Assembly: GCF_006346325.1 (NCBI RefSeq)
Contig: NZ_VDYR01000002.1
Span: 62,001 to 126,000 of the forward strand
Length of the DNA stretch: 64,000 nucleotides
Source of the DNA: Sphingomonas japonica
GTDB taxonomy: Bacteria > Pseudomonadota > Alphaproteobacteria > Sphingomonadales > Sphingomonadaceae
Direction: 5' to 3'
Shown: positions 34,176-43,315 of the stretch, piece by piece
Position numbering within the stretch: the first letter of the stretch is position 1
Layout: every line of letters starts with the position of its first letter
Position numbers and translations under genes: made by a program
Notes under the pieces: generated by a model
The model's input: only the letters and a program-made list of their open reading frames with translations
What the model was told of the DNA's origin: nothing
Databases searched by the model: none

Positions 34176-34271
34176 ATGATCACTATTGGTGAGCGCGACG
34201 ATTCATCAGACTGGCGCAATATCCTTCATCTAATCGAAGCACGAGCTAGCGGCGGCTTTTGGGTAGCGTAG
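34176..34271 (+). CDS. Possible 31-residue peptide in the island spacer
   Basis: Frame MITIGERDDSSDWRNILHLI followed by EARASGGFWVA and a TAG. Its codon use (ATT, GGT, CTA, GCA) is like the island and unlike the host genes. AAGGG stands too close to the ATG to be a good ribosome-binding site. It could be a gene remnant or a small regulator; with so short a frame it may also be chance. Confidence 0.2.
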   Translation: MITIGERDDSSDWRNILHLIEARASGGFWVA

Positions 34272-34366
34272 TCACGTTGCTCGATGACCGATTATGAGGC
34301 GCAAAGCTGCCGTCAGCCAAGCGGACCGCTGGGTGCGGATCAGCTCTCGCCAATCCGCCACACAAC

Positions 34367-35425
34367 TCACTCCGCCGCTACCCCAGCCGCCGAGAACATA
34401 TCCCGTCCCTCGCCCGCATCCTCGTTCGCCGCCGGCGTCCCCTTCTTCGCGCTCTGCCGCTTGTCGAAGCTGCCCCACACGTCGTTCCAGTTGCCTTTCG
34501 TGGCGCCCTTCGAATATTCGGTCGCGCGGGTTTCGAAGAAGTTGGCGTGCTCTACCCCGTTGAGCATCGGCGCGAGCCAGGGGAGCGGGTGTTCGTCGAT
34601 CATGTAGATCGGCTTCAGCCCCAGCTGGTTCATCCGCCAGTCGGCGATGTAGCGGATATACTTCTTGATCTCCTTGGCGGTCATGCCGTTCACCGGGCCC
34701 ATTTCGAAGGCGAGGTCGATGAACGCGTCCTCCAGCCGGATCGTCGTCTGGCACACGTCGGCGATGTCGTCCTTGACCGCCTTGGTCAGACAGCCGCGTT
34801 CTTGGGTGAAGGCGTGGAACAGCTTGATGATGCCTTCGCAGTGCAGGCTCTCGTCGCGGATCGACCAGGTGACGATCTGGCCCATGCCCTTCATCTTGTT
34901 GAAGCGCGGGAAGTTCATCAGCATCGCGAAGGATGCGAACAACTGCACGCCTTCGGTGAAGCCGCCGAACATCGCCAGCGTGCGGGCAATATCCTCGTCA
35001 TTGTCGACGCCGAACTGCTGCATGAAATCATGCTTGTCCTTCATCTCGCCATATTCGAGGAAGGCGCCATATTCGCTTTCGGGCATGCCGATCGTGTCGA
35101 GCAGGTGGCTGTAGGCGGCGATGTGGACCGTTTCCATGTTGCTGAACGCGGTCAGCATCATCTTGATCTCGGTCGGCTTGAACACGCTGCCGTACTTGTC
35201 GTGATAGCAGTCCTGCACCTCGACATCGGCCTGGGTGAAGAAGCGGAAGATCTGGGTGAGCAGGTTGCGTTCGTGGTCGGACAGCTTCTGCGCCCAGTCG
35301 CGGCAATCCTCGCCCAGCGGCACTTCCTCGGGCAGCCAATGGAGCTGTTGCTGGCGCTTCCAGAAATCGAACGCCCAGGGGTATTCGAACGGCTTGTACT
35401 GCTTGCGGGCTTGGGTGAGCGACAT
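34367..35425 (-). CDS. nrdB: Class I ribonucleoside-diphosphate reductase, beta subunit
   Basis: 352 residues, the radical-carrying di-metal subunit. METVHIAAYSHLLDTIG holds a metal-ligand Glu, His and, seven residues after the Glu, the Tyr aligned with Tyr122 of E. coli NrdB. QADVEVQDCYHDKYG and SIRDESLHCEGIIKLFH supply other ligands. No N-terminal ATP-cone is fused. The C-terminal tail (RDMFSAAGVAAE) would bind NrdA. It lies downstream of nrdA on the same strand, separated by a DUF2171 gene on the other strand and a small membrane protein gene. Confidence 0.95.
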   Translation of the reverse strand: MSLTQARKQYKPFEYPWAFDFWKRQQQLHWLPEEVPLGEDCRDWAQKLSDHERNLLTQIFRFFTQADVEVQDCYHDKYGSVFKPTEIKMMLTAFSNMETVHIAAYSHLLDTIGMPESEYGAFLEYGEMKDKHDFMQQFGVDNDEDIARTLAMFGGFTEGVQLFASFAMLMNFPRFNKMKGMGQIVTWSIRDESLHCEGIIKLFHAFTQERGCLTKAVKDDIADVCQTTIRLEDAFIDLAFEMGPVNGMTAKEIKKYIRYIADWRMNQLGLKPIYMIDEHPLPWLAPMLNGVEHANFFETRATEYSKGATKGNWNDVWGSFDKRQSAKKGTPAANEDAGEGRDMFSAAGVAAE

Positions 35426-35476
35426 GGGATTACTCCGGGTTAGACTGGATCGGGGAAAAGGCGGAGCGCAAGACGG

Positions 35477-35677
35477 TCAGGGCGGCGACGCCCATGACCA
35501 TTGCGCGGTGGCGAAGATGGCGAGGATGAGGCCCAGCGCGCTCGCCATCGTGCCGACCATGCCGTGCGCATAGCGTGCCTGCGGAGTGGCGCGGCCGCGC
35601 AGGCGCAGCAACAGCCACGCTCCCGTCGCGGCGGCGAGTGCGGCGACGGCGTACATGATGGCGACCGCGAGCGTCAT
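35477..35677 (-). CDS. Small two-helix membrane protein
   Basis: 66 residues from the ATG at 35677: MTLAVAIMYAVAALAAATGAWLLL forms one membrane helix, a basic loop RLRGRATPQARYAHG follows, then MVGTMASALGLILAIFATAQW forms a second. It lies 51 nt upstream of nrdB and could be co-transcribed with it. No family recognised. The two clean helices around a positive loop support a real gene; the ribosome-binding site is weak. Confidence 0.5.
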   Translation of the reverse strand: MTLAVAIMYAVAALAAATGAWLLLRLRGRATPQARYAHGMVGTMASALGLILAIFATAQWSWASPP

Positions 35678-35733
35678 GCGACCAACCCGCGCGGCATGCG
35701 TTGAGCGAGCGGAACCATCCAAGGAGAACGCAC

Positions 35734-36009
35734 ATGGCCGATCTGAGCAACATCCGCGAGCATATGGAGGTCATCGGCGCCGACGGCGTCCATGTCGGCA
35801 CCGTCGACCGCATCGAGGGAGACCGCATCAAGCTGACCAAGAAGGACAGCGGCGCGGATATCGAAGGTGCCGCGGGCAAGCATAGCGGGCATCACCACTT
35901 CATCGCCGGCGGCTTGGTCGCCGAGGTCGAGGGCGACACAGTGCGACTGTCCGCCAACGCCGACGTCGCGGTGGCGATGGAAGAGGAAGAAGGCGGCGAG
36001 GCGGCCTGA
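35734..36009 (+). CDS. DUF2171-family protein
   Basis: 91 residues from the ATG at 35734 with AAGGAGA 7 nt upstream. MADLSNIREHMEVIGADGVHVGTVDRIEGDRIKLTKKD is the PRC-barrel-like beta structure typical of DUF2171, often annotated as general-stress or PRC-related proteins. A histidine-rich turn (KHSGHHHFIAGGLV) and an acidic C-terminus follow. No biochemical role is known. It is alone on the plus strand between nrdB and nrdA. Confidence 0.85.
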   Translation: MADLSNIREHMEVIGADGVHVGTVDRIEGDRIKLTKKDSGADIEGAAGKHSGHHHFIAGGLVAEVEGDTVRLSANADVAVAMEEEEGGEAA

Positions 36010-36053
36010 ACCGCGCGGCCCGCGCCCGGACGCGAATCCGGGCGCGGCGCTGT

Positions 36054-37931
36054 TCACTGACACGCCAGGCATTCGTCGTAATCGGTCGATTCGCCCATAT
36101 CGAACTTGGCGAGCTCGGAAGTGTTGTCGGCCTCCACCCCACCCGCGAAGCCTGCGCGCTGCACCGATTTCGAACGCAGATAATAGAGCGACTTGATGCC
36201 GAGTTCCCAAGCGCGGAAATGGAGCATCAGCAGGTCCCACTTCTCGACATCGGCGGGAATGAACAGATTGAGCGACTGTGCCTGGTCGATATACGGCGTG
36301 CGGTCGCCGGCGAGTTCGAGCAGCCAGCGCTGGTCGATCTCGAAGCTGGTCTTGTAGCAGTCCTTTTCTTCCTGCGTCAGGAAATCGAGATGCTGGACGC
36401 TGCCGGTCTTTTCGAGGATCGAGTTCCACACCGCTTCGGAATTCTTCGACTTGGCGATCAGCAGCTTTTCCAGATACGGATTGCGCACCGAAAAGCTGCC
36501 CGACAGCGTCTTGTGGGTATAGACGTTGCCCGGGATCGGCTCGATGCACGCCGACGTCCCGCCGCAGATGATCGAGATCGACGCGGTCGGCGCGATCGCC
36601 ATCTTGCACGAGAACCGTTCCATCACGCCCATGTCGGCCGCGTCGGGGCATGGCCCGCGCTCGACCGCGAGCTGCATCGACGCTTCGTTGACCTGGGTCG
36701 AGACGTGGCGGAAGATCTTGAGGTTCCACGACTTCGCCATCGCGCCTTCGAACGCCAGCCCGCGCGCCTGCAGGAACGAGTGGAAGCCCATCACGCCGAG
36801 CCCGACCGAGCGCTCGCGTGCCGCCGAATAGGCGGCACGCTCCATGCCGGGTTCGGCGCGGTCGATATAGTCCTGAAGGACGTTGTCGAGGAAGCGCATC
36901 ACGTCCTCGATGAAGCGCTTGTCGCCGTTCCACTGGTCCCACGTCTCGATGTTGAGCGACGACAGGCAGCACACTGCGGTGCGATCATTGCCGAGATGGT
37001 CGCGCCCGGTCGGCAGCGTGATCTCGCTGCACAGGTTCGACGTCGATACCTTGAGGCCCAGATCGCGGTGATGCTTGGGCATCGCCGAATTCACGTGATC
37101 GGAAAAGACGATGTACGGCTCTCCGGTCGCCAGCCGCGTCTCGACCAGCTTCTGGAACAGCGCGCGCGCATCGACGGTGCCTCGGACCGAGCCGTCCTTG
37201 GGCGATTTCAATTGCCATTCGCCGCCGTCGCGCACCGCTTCCATGAACGCGTCGGGGATCAGCACGCCGTGGTGGAGATTGAGCGCCTTGCGGTTGAAAT
37301 CGCCCGAAGGTTTGCGGATTTCGAGGAACTCCTCGATCTCGGGATGCGACACGTCGAGATAGCAGGCGGCCGACCCACGCCGCAGCGAGCCCTGGCTGAT
37401 CGCCAGCGTCAGTGAATCCATGACGCGGACGAACGGGATGATGCCGCTGGTCTTGCCATTGAGGCCGACCGGCTCGCCGATGCCGCGGACATTGCCCCAA
37501 TAGGTGCCGATCCCGCCGCCGCGCGAGGCGAGCCAGACATTCTCGTTCCACGTCTCGACGATGCCTTCGAGGCTGTCGGGCACCGAGTTGAGATAGCATG
37601 AGATCGGCAGGCCGCGCCCGGTGCCGCCGTTCGAGAGAACGGGCGTGGCCGGCATGAACCACAGCTTTGAGATATAGTCGTACAGCCGCTGCGCATGGCC
37701 TGCGTCATCGGCATAGGCAGACGCGACGCGGACGAACAGGTCCTGATAGGATTCGCCCGGCAGAAGGTAGCGGTCCTTCAGGGTTTCCTTGCCGAAATCG
37801 GTCAGCAGCGCGTCGCGCGAATGATCGACCTCGACTGCGTAGAGCTGCGCATCGACGGTCTTCGAATCGCGCGGCGCCCGCGTCTCGCTCGCCGTGGCGG
37901 CGGCGTCGATCGTCTCGACGGTGTCGTTCAT
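36054..37931 (-). CDS. nrdA: Class I ribonucleoside-diphosphate reductase, alpha subunit
   Basis: 625 residues from the ATG at 37931. Catalytic subunit making deoxynucleotides. Visible are ISCYLNSV (redox Cys), SNLCSEITLP (the N-x-C-x-E active site), AVCCLSSLN (second redox Cys), KSLYYLRSK (Tyr-Tyr radical relay) and the C-terminal C-x2-C (DECLACQ) that re-reduces the site. Compared with E. coli NrdA (about 760 aa) it lacks the N-terminal ATP-cone, so overall activity control by dATP at that site is absent. A candidate NrdR box lies about 205 bp upstream. Expression with nrdB is likely, though 629 bp separate them. Confidence 0.96.
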   Translation of the reverse strand: MNDTVETIDAAATASETRAPRDSKTVDAQLYAVEVDHSRDALLTDFGKETLKDRYLLPGESYQDLFVRVASAYADDAGHAQRLYDYISKLWFMPATPVLSNGGTGRGLPISCYLNSVPDSLEGIVETWNENVWLASRGGGIGTYWGNVRGIGEPVGLNGKTSGIIPFVRVMDSLTLAISQGSLRRGSAACYLDVSHPEIEEFLEIRKPSGDFNRKALNLHHGVLIPDAFMEAVRDGGEWQLKSPKDGSVRGTVDARALFQKLVETRLATGEPYIVFSDHVNSAMPKHHRDLGLKVSTSNLCSEITLPTGRDHLGNDRTAVCCLSSLNIETWDQWNGDKRFIEDVMRFLDNVLQDYIDRAEPGMERAAYSAARERSVGLGVMGFHSFLQARGLAFEGAMAKSWNLKIFRHVSTQVNEASMQLAVERGPCPDAADMGVMERFSCKMAIAPTASISIICGGTSACIEPIPGNVYTHKTLSGSFSVRNPYLEKLLIAKSKNSEAVWNSILEKTGSVQHLDFLTQEEKDCYKTSFEIDQRWLLELAGDRTPYIDQAQSLNLFIPADVEKWDLLMLHFRAWELGIKSLYYLRSKSVQRAGFAGGVEADNTSELAKFDMGESTDYDECLACQ

Positions 37932-38074
37932 ACGCGCATCTTCCCTGAAATCCATGACTCGCCCCGTTCCTCAATTCATCCGACTCGGGAGCAGCGTCCC
38001 GATGGTACGCGCTGGAGCGCCGAGTGCGAGAACAAAAAGTGATCGCACCCCGTTTGCTCCCAGGCGGCAGCGGG

Positions 38075-38097
38075 TCGATCGATATAGCATCGATCGA
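38075..38097. repeat. Perfect inverted repeat upstream of nrdA
   Basis: TCGATCGAT-ATAGC-ATCGATCGA: 9-bp arms and a 5-nt centre, about 145 bp upstream of the nrdA start. Could be a regulator site (a second, diverged ribonucleotide-reductase control element) or a cruciform; the protein that would bind it is unknown. Confidence 0.55.
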
Positions 38098-38136
38098 TGG
38101 TCCCTACCAGCGCTTGGGGTCAGCCCCCCGACCGTA

Positions 38137-38152
38137 CCACTATAGATTGTGC
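38137..38152. promoter_or_regulatory. Candidate NrdR box
   Basis: CCACTATAGATTGTGC resembles the NrdR consensus (acaCwATATAwTGtgt type; here CACTATAGATTGTG). NrdR boxes usually come in pairs about 31 bp apart centre to centre; I do not see a good second copy at that distance, which lowers confidence. Confidence 0.4.
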
Positions 38153-38425
38153 TCAATCGCCCCACGGCACAAGTCGGTAAATGACGCTTTAGGGACTCGG
38201 TTCGTCGATAAAACGAGTCACTTCGCCGGGCGCCGCCGATGCCAGATCGGGCACGACGCGTGGATCGCCGCGCCTCTTGCGAAACGCAAGGGAACAGAAA
38301 TCGAACGGGCGAAAGAATGGCGGGGACGACTCGCCGGCGGTGCCATTCTGCCCGCATCGCCAATCCGCTTGAGCAAAGCGCCCGGGCCGCATAGCGTCGC
38401 GCATCGATCATCCGGGGGGACGACC

Positions 38426-40027
38426 ATGCACCAGCGCCTGCTATCTGCTTTTACCGCCCTGAGCGCGGCTGTCGTCACGCCCGCCGCCGCGCAGGAGGCA
38501 GGCGGCGCGCCAGCCGCGGTCGAGGAAGTGTCGCTGGCGCAACTGGCCGCCGACATGGCGGCGGGGCGGGTGTCGAGCGAGGCGGCGACGCAGGGCTATC
38601 TGGCGCGGATCGCGGCGATGGATCGCGCCGGGCCGACACTGCGCAGCGTGATCGCGCTCAATCCGCAGGCGCTGGAACAGGCGCGCGCGCTCGATGCCGA
38701 GCGCAAGGCGGGACAGGTGCGCGGGCCGCTCCACGGCGTGCCGATCCTGGTCAAGGACAATGTTGAGACGCGCGAGCTGCCGACGACGGCGGGCAGCCTC
38801 GCGCTCAAGGACAACGCCACTGGCCGCGACGCGCCGGTGATCGCGCGACTGCGCGCGGCAGGCGCGGTGATCCTGGGCAAGACCAACCTGTCCGAATGGG
38901 CCAATATCCGCTCGACCGCCTCGATGAGCGGGTGGAGCGCGGTCGGCGGGCTGGTGCGCAATCCCTATGCGCTCGACCGCTCGGTGTGCGGATCGTCGAG
39001 CGGTACCGGGGCGGCGATCGCGGCAAGCTTCGCCGCGGCCGGGATTGGCACCGAGACTGACGGCTCGGTGGTGTGCCCGTCGTCGATGAACGGGCTGGTG
39101 GGGCTGAAGCCCACCATCGGTCTGGTCAGCCGCACGCATATCGTGCCGATCAGCCACAGCCAGGATACCGCCGGCCCGATGGCGCGCAGCGTGCGCGACA
39201 CCGCTCTGCTGTTCTCCGGCATGGTCGGAAGCGATCCGGCCGATGCGGCGACCGCAAAGGCGGACGCGTATCGCAAGGACTATGCGGCGGGCCTGTCGGC
39301 CGACGCGCTGCGCGGCAAGCGCGTCGGCGTGGTGCGGCCCGACATGTCGTCCGACCTGACCACCCGGTTCGACGCCGCGCTGGCGGTGCTCAAGGCCGCG
39401 GGCGCCGTGCTGGTCGAGGTCGAGCAGCCCGAGCTCGAAGGCATGGGCGATGCCGAGTTCGACGTGCTCAAGATGGAATTGAAGAGCGACCTGAACGCGT
39501 ATCTGGCGACCACACCGGCCAGCGTGAAGACGCGCACGCTGGCCGATGTCATCGCCTTCAACGATGCCAACCGAGCCGCCGAGATGCCCTATTTCGGGCA
39601 GGAAATCTTCGTGATGGCTGAGAAGACCGGCGGCGTAGACGACCCCAAATACAAGCAGGCTCGCGCCAAATCGCTGCGGCTGGCGGGGGTCGAGGGGATC
39701 GACGCGATGCTGAAGGCAGGAAAGGTCGAGCTGCTGGTCGAGCCGACCTACGGCGCGCCGTGGCTGTCCGATCCGGTGCATGGCGACCAGTTCTCCGGCC
39801 CATCGGCAAGCGCGCTCCCGGCAATTTCGGGATATCCGCATCTGACCGTGCCGATGGGACTGGTCGACGGCTTGCCGGTCGGGCTGTCGTTCATCGGCAC
39901 GGCCTATTCGGACGCGATGTTGCTGAACGCGGGCTACGCGTTCGAGGCGGCGGGCAAGTTGCGCGTGAAGCCGGGCTATGCCGCGACTGCGGATGCGGGA
40001 GCGGGGATGGAGGGCATCGCCCAATAG
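38426..40027 (+). CDS. Exported amidase (amidase signature family)
   Basis: 533 residues from the ATG at 38426 with a signal peptide (LSAFTALSAAVVTPAAAQ). Amidase-signature triad: Lys in HGVPILVKDNVET, Ser in the Gly/Ser-rich CGSSSGTGAAIAASFAAAGIGTETDGS (two serines, cis-Ser and nucleophile). GLKPTIGLVSRTHIVPISHSQDTAGPMARSV is typical of the longer secreted members. The region from LTVPMGLVDGLPVGLSFIGTAYSD is the family C-terminus. It hydrolyses amide bonds of unknown substrates in the periplasm. It is a single-gene unit, divergent from nrdA. Confidence 0.9.
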   Translation: MHQRLLSAFTALSAAVVTPAAAQEAGGAPAAVEEVSLAQLAADMAAGRVSSEAATQGYLARIAAMDRAGPTLRSVIALNPQALEQARALDAERKAGQVRGPLHGVPILVKDNVETRELPTTAGSLALKDNATGRDAPVIARLRAAGAVILGKTNLSEWANIRSTASMSGWSAVGGLVRNPYALDRSVCGSSSGTGAAIAASFAAAGIGTETDGSVVCPSSMNGLVGLKPTIGLVSRTHIVPISHSQDTAGPMARSVRDTALLFSGMVGSDPADAATAKADAYRKDYAAGLSADALRGKRVGVVRPDMSSDLTTRFDAALAVLKAAGAVLVEVEQPELEGMGDAEFDVLKMELKSDLNAYLATTPASVKTRTLADVIAFNDANRAAEMPYFGQEIFVMAEKTGGVDDPKYKQARAKSLRLAGVEGIDAMLKAGKVELLVEPTYGAPWLSDPVHGDQFSGPSASALPAISGYPHLTVPMGLVDGLPVGLSFIGTAYSDAMLLNAGYAFEAAGKLRVKPGYAATADAGAGMEGIAQ

Positions 40028-40082
40028 GCAGCCGAGGTACCGAAGGGATCTCTTGCGCTCCTGCTCGGGAGCATTGCTGCGT

Positions 40083-40472
40083 TTAGCGGGTCCGCCGCGC
40101 CACCCGCGCCTGCCACAGCGTCAGAAGCGGGACCACGCCCAGCTCGATCCCGAGCCCGATCAGATGCCCCTGCGACGGCGCGCCGACGATTAGCAGTGAC
40201 GCCAGCCGCGCCAGCCCGCCCGTCACGACCATCGCCGCGAGCAGCCGGAAGCGACCGGTCTTGTCCTCGATACCGGGGATGCAGGTGACGAAGCCGATGC
40301 CCATCGCCAGGAAAATGCCCGACAGATAGCGGAAATGGCTGTCGAGATCGGTCGGCACGTCGGTGACGCCGCCGATCCATGCCGGGCCGCGGATCAGGCT
40401 GAGAATCGACGCCGACAGCGGCACGAAGCAGGCGGCAGCGACGGCGAGCTGGAGCCAGCGCTTCTCGGTCAC
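40083..40472 (-). CDS. DUF4345-family membrane protein
   Basis: 129 residues with four predicted helices: LQLAVAAACFVPLSASILSL, FRYLSGIFLAMGIGFVTCI, FRLLAAMVVTGGLARLASLLIV and LIGLGIELGVVPLLTLW. The pattern DSHFRYLSGIFLAMGIGF is typical of DUF4345. It starts with a GTG overlapping the DUF2721 stop as GTGA, so the two membrane proteins are made together. Function unknown. Confidence 0.75.
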   Translation of the reverse strand: MTEKRWLQLAVAAACFVPLSASILSLIRGPAWIGGVTDVPTDLDSHFRYLSGIFLAMGIGFVTCIPGIEDKTGRFRLLAAMVVTGGLARLASLLIVGAPSQGHLIGLGIELGVVPLLTLWQARVARRTR

Positions 40473-40936
40473 GGCCGGTCGCGCTCGAGCAGTTCGGCGC
40501 GGATGTGCGATGCCTTGAGCGACAGCCGCACCTCGATCAGGAAACAGGCGAGCCCGCTGGTCAGCAGCAGCATCGACAGGATGAACGCGACCGCGACGAC
40601 GGTGCCGATCTGCAGCGCGGAGAGCTCGGCGATGAACAGCAGCGCGACCACCACGCAGATTGCTACTGCACTCGCTGTCACCAGCGTGATCGCGGCGTTG
40701 ATGATGGTGATGCGCTTGTCGATGCGGCGCAGCTCCCAGACGTGGCGATCATGCTCCGGCCCGGTCGAGCGCGGGTGCAGCGCCTCGATGCTGCGCGCCC
40801 GGTCGATCACCCGCGCCAGCCGCCCGGTCATAACGTTGAGGATGCCGCCGATCCCGGCAAGCAGGAACACCGGCGCGATCGAGATCTGGATGGTCTCGGC
40901 AACGGTGGACAGGACGGGAGCGAAGCTGGTGGCCAT
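40469..40936 (-). CDS. DUF2721-family membrane protein
   Basis: 155 residues from the ATG at 40936. A short helix (ISIAPVFLLAGIGGILNVMTGRLARVIDRARSIE, with the family's G-R-L-x-R-x-x-D-R motif) precedes two long helices: ITIINAAITLVTASAVAICVVVALLFI and IGTVVAVAFILSMLLLTSGLACFLIEV. This is the DUF2721 layout. It pairs with DUF4345 through a 4-nt overlap. Inner-membrane location is clear; role unknown. Confidence 0.82.
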   Translation of the reverse strand: MATSFAPVLSTVAETIQISIAPVFLLAGIGGILNVMTGRLARVIDRARSIEALHPRSTGPEHDRHVWELRRIDKRITIINAAITLVTASAVAICVVVALLFIAELSALQIGTVVAVAFILSMLLLTSGLACFLIEVRLSLKASHIRAELLERDRP

Positions 40937-41026
40937 GGCGCGGCTATGCGGGCTCGCACGGGCGACGGGCAAGCGGTTTCACGCCGCTTCGCCCACCTCG
41001 ATCCCGCCGCACGCATCGGCCGGGCG

Positions 41027-42202
41027 TCATCCCCGCTCGACGCACATGGCGATGCCCATGCCGCCGCCGATGCAGAGCGTCGCCAGACCCTTTTTGGCGT
41101 CGCGCTTTTCCATCTCGTAGAGCAATGTCGTAAGGACACGCGCTCCCGATGCGCCGATCGGATGGCCGATCGCGATCGCGCCGCCGTTGACGTTCACCTT
41201 TTCCGCATCCCAGCCCATGTCCTTGCCGACCGCAAGCGCCTGCGCGGCGAACGCCTCGTTGGCCTCGATCAGGTCGAGGTCGGCGACCGTCCAGCCTGCC
41301 TTTTCGAGCGCGCGGCGGCTGGCGGGGACGGGGCCGATGCCCATGATCGACGGATCGACACCTGCCGATGCCCAGCTGGCGATGCGTGCCAGGATCGGTG
41401 CGCCGCGCTTCTCGGCTTCCTCGCGCGACATGATGACGAGCGCGGCGGCGCCGTCGTTGAGGCCCGAGGCATTCGCGGCGGTGACGCTGCCGTCCTTCTT
41501 GAACGCGGGCCGCAGTCCCGACACGCTGTCGACCGTCGCGCCGGCGCGGATATATTCGTCGTCGGACACGGTGGTATCGCCCTTGCGTCCCTTGATCGTC
41601 ACGGGCGCGATCTCGTCCTTGAACCGGCCCGAGCCGCGCGCTTCTTCGGCGCGGTTCTGCGAGCGGACCGCGAACGCGTCCTGGTCGCCGCGCGTCACTT
41701 GATATTGCTCGGCGAGATTCTCGGCGGTGATGCCCATGTGATAGCCGTTGAACACGTCGGTCAGGCCATCCTTGACCATGGTATCGACCAGGCTGACGTC
41801 ACCCATCTTGGTGCCAGGGCGCAGCGACTGGGCATGCGCCGACATCGACATCGACTCCTGACCGCCTGCGACGACGATCGCGGCATCGCCGGTCGCCACC
41901 GCCTGCGCTGCCAGCGCCACCGCCCGCAGGCCGGACCCGCAGACCTGGTTGACGCCCCAGGCCGGAACCTCCTTGGGCACGCCTGCCGCCATCGACGCCT
42001 GGCGGGCGGGGTTCTGGCCCTGCGCCGCGGTCAGCACCTGTCCCATGATCACTTCCGACACCTCGTCGCCGCTGACGCCTGCCTGCGCGAGCGCGGCCTC
42101 GATCGCGACGCGGCCGAGTTCATGGGCCGGGGTCGCGGCAAAGGCGCCCAGGAAGCTGCCGACCGGGGTGCGCTTGGCGGCGGTGATGACGATGTCGGTC
42201 AT
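41027..42202 (-). CDS. phaA: Acetyl-CoA acetyltransferase (thiolase)
   Basis: 391 residues from the ATG at 42202. Biosynthetic thiolase condensing two acetyl-CoA. Active-site Cys in [36 protein letters not shown] with [21 protein letters not shown] (catalytic His); and C-terminal Cys in [15 protein letters not shown]. Length fits PhaA/AtoB. The ATGA overlap with the short PhaC-like gene and the adjacent PhaR regulator favour a role in polyhydroxybutyrate metabolism, although no phaB is present here. Confidence 0.92.
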   Translation of the reverse strand: MTDIVITAAKRTPVGSFLGAFAATPAHELGRVAIEAALAQAGVSGDEVSEVIMGQVLTAAQGQNPARQASMAAGVPKEVPAWGVNQVCGSGLRAVALAAQAVATGDAAIVVAGGQESMSMSAHAQSLRPGTKMGDVSLVDTMVKDGLTDVFNGYHMGITAENLAEQYQVTRGDQDAFAVRSQNRAEEARGSGRFKDEIAPVTIKGRKGDTTVSDDEYIRAGATVDSVSGLRPAFKKDGSVTAANASGLNDGAAALVIMSREEAEKRGAPILARIASWASAGVDPSIMGIGPVPASRRALEKAGWTVADLDLIEANEAFAAQALAVGKDMGWDAEKVNVNGGAIAIGHPIGASGARVLTTLLYEMEKRDAKKGLATLCIGGGMGIAMCVERG

Positions 42203-43302
42203 GGAAGTGTCTCTCCTGCACAAGATGGGGTTGATCTAGGGGCTGCAAGCGGATCGCACCAGCGCGCCAGCGGTTCCCACAATTGCGTGCGGGCGCGGCT
42301 GCCGACGATCATGCCGACATGCCCGGCCGACAGGGTCGTGGTGTCGCCGACGGGCGCGGCGGTCGCGGCGGGGACGATGCGGTCGTGCGCCGACACGAAC
42401 TGCCGGATCGGGCAGGAAAGCGACGCAGGATCGATGGCAATGCCGCCGACGCGCCAGCCGCCCGATCCCGGTGCGTCGTCGGCGACGAAGCGTTCGAACA
42501 GGTCGCGGCCTGCCGCCAGCGTCAGCGGCGCGCCGCCATTGGCCCAATCCTCTAGCGCCACGAATGCCCGCGCCTCGGCACTGGCCGGATCTAACGCGGC
42601 GAAGCGCTCATACTTGCCGATCGTGCGCGCCGGGTCGAGCCGCCAGAAGCCCGATTGCAGTACCTCGACCGGAACCGCGCCGATCGCTTCGCACGCAGGG
42701 CGTGCGGTTGCCCACAGCGCGGCGATGTCTGCGCGCGCAGCGCGGCCGAACCCGGAGAAGCGCCACGGCGTCGCGATCAGCGCCAATCCTGCCACCGGGA
42801 CATGCTGCGCGGCGGCAAGTGCGAGGGTTCCGCCCAGGCAATAGCCCGCCAGCAGTGCGCCGGAACCGATGCTGCGCAGCAACGGCAGCAACAGGTCGCC
42901 GACATGGTCAGCCATCGTCATGGCCGCATCGGCAGGCTCGGGAATGCCCCAGTCGAGCAGCAGCGGCCGTACGCCGCGCTTCGCCAACCAGCGCAGCAGC
43001 GACGTCTCGGGAGCGAGATCGAGAACGATCGGCGGGTTGATCAGCGACGGAACGACCAAGGTTGGTCGTCCCGACCCGCCATAGTCGATCACCCGGGCGC
43101 GGCCGTGCCGTGCCGCAATCTCGGCAGGCGCAGCATGCGGCATCCGCGATGCGCTCTGATACGCGTGAAGCCCCGCCAGCGCTGCAGCGCGGCGATGAGG
43201 CGCATTTGCGGTCTCGCGCTGCAACATATCGAGGAACAACGGCAGCGGCCGCGGGCCTTGTTGCGGTGCAGTATCAAAGCGTGTAGCCTTCGCATCAGCC
43301 AT
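42199..43302 (-). CDS. Short PhaC-like alpha/beta hydrolase
   Basis: 367 residues from the ATG at 43302. N-terminal PhaC-like helical segment ([32 protein letters not shown]), [25 protein letters not shown] and the lipase-type box GYCLGG, with Cys in the nucleophile position as in PHA synthases (G-x-C-x-G). Later the Asp (SAHDRIVP) and His ([10 protein letters not shown]). The length is that of class III PhaC or PhaC-related hydrolases, but no phaE is beside it. It could be a synthase or depolymerase. Overlaps the thiolase by 4 nt, and its start is only 13 nt from the divergent phaR start. Confidence 0.8.
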   Translation of the reverse strand: MADAKATRFDTAPQQGPRPLPLFLDMLQRETANAPHRRAAALAGLHAYQSASRMPHAAPAEIAARHGRARVIDYGGSGRPTLVVPSLINPPIVLDLAPETSLLRWLAKRGVRPLLLDWGIPEPADAAMTMADHVGDLLLPLLRSIGSGALLAGYCLGGTLALAAAQHVPVAGLALIATPWRFSGFGRAARADIAALWATARPACEAIGAVPVEVLQSGFWRLDPARTIGKYERFAALDPASAEARAFVALEDWANGGAPLTLAAGRDLFERFVADDAPGSGGWRVGGIAIDPASLSCPIRQFVSAHDRIVPAATAAPVGDTTTLSAGHVGMIVGSRARTQLWEPLARWCDPLAAPRSTPSCAGETLP

Positions 43303-43315
43303 TTGCGAGGTCGCC

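Larger units (their letters stand above)
33962..34366. other. 405-bp non-coding tract of the island with two hairpins
   Basis: Lies between the 185-residue gene (start at 33961, leftward) and the nrdB stop at 34367. It carries two adjacent stem-loops (34105-34128 and 34138-34153) and one possible 31-codon frame (34176-34271). Base composition moves from mixed to high GC at about 34275, which I take as the island's right boundary. The cassette promoter should be in the left part (AT-richer, 33962-34010), but I see no convincing hexamer pair. Confidence 0.5.
37956..38425. other. 470-bp divergent spacer between nrdA and the amidase
   Basis: Contains a 9-bp inverted repeat (38075-38097), a NrdR-box-like sequence (38137-38152) and no convincing gene. 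A reading frame continuing the amidase upstream from 38024 is open by chance; it has no start signal and no signal peptide. The right half (38160-38425) shows nothing I can identify besides the amidase leader. Confidence 0.6.

Noticed and set aside
37956-38160. Adenosylcobalamin or other riboswitch before nrdA
   Set aside because: No B12-box-like conserved core seen; only the inverted repeat and NrdR-like site.
38024-38425. N-terminal extension of the amidase
   Set aside because: The frame is open, but the ATG at 38426 starts a clean signal peptide, while the extension is low-complexity and covers the nrdA control region.
40505-42844. 779-codon plus-strand frame across DUF2721, thiolase and PhaC-like genes
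   Set aside because: Crosses three well-supported genes on the opposite strand; no recognisable protein.
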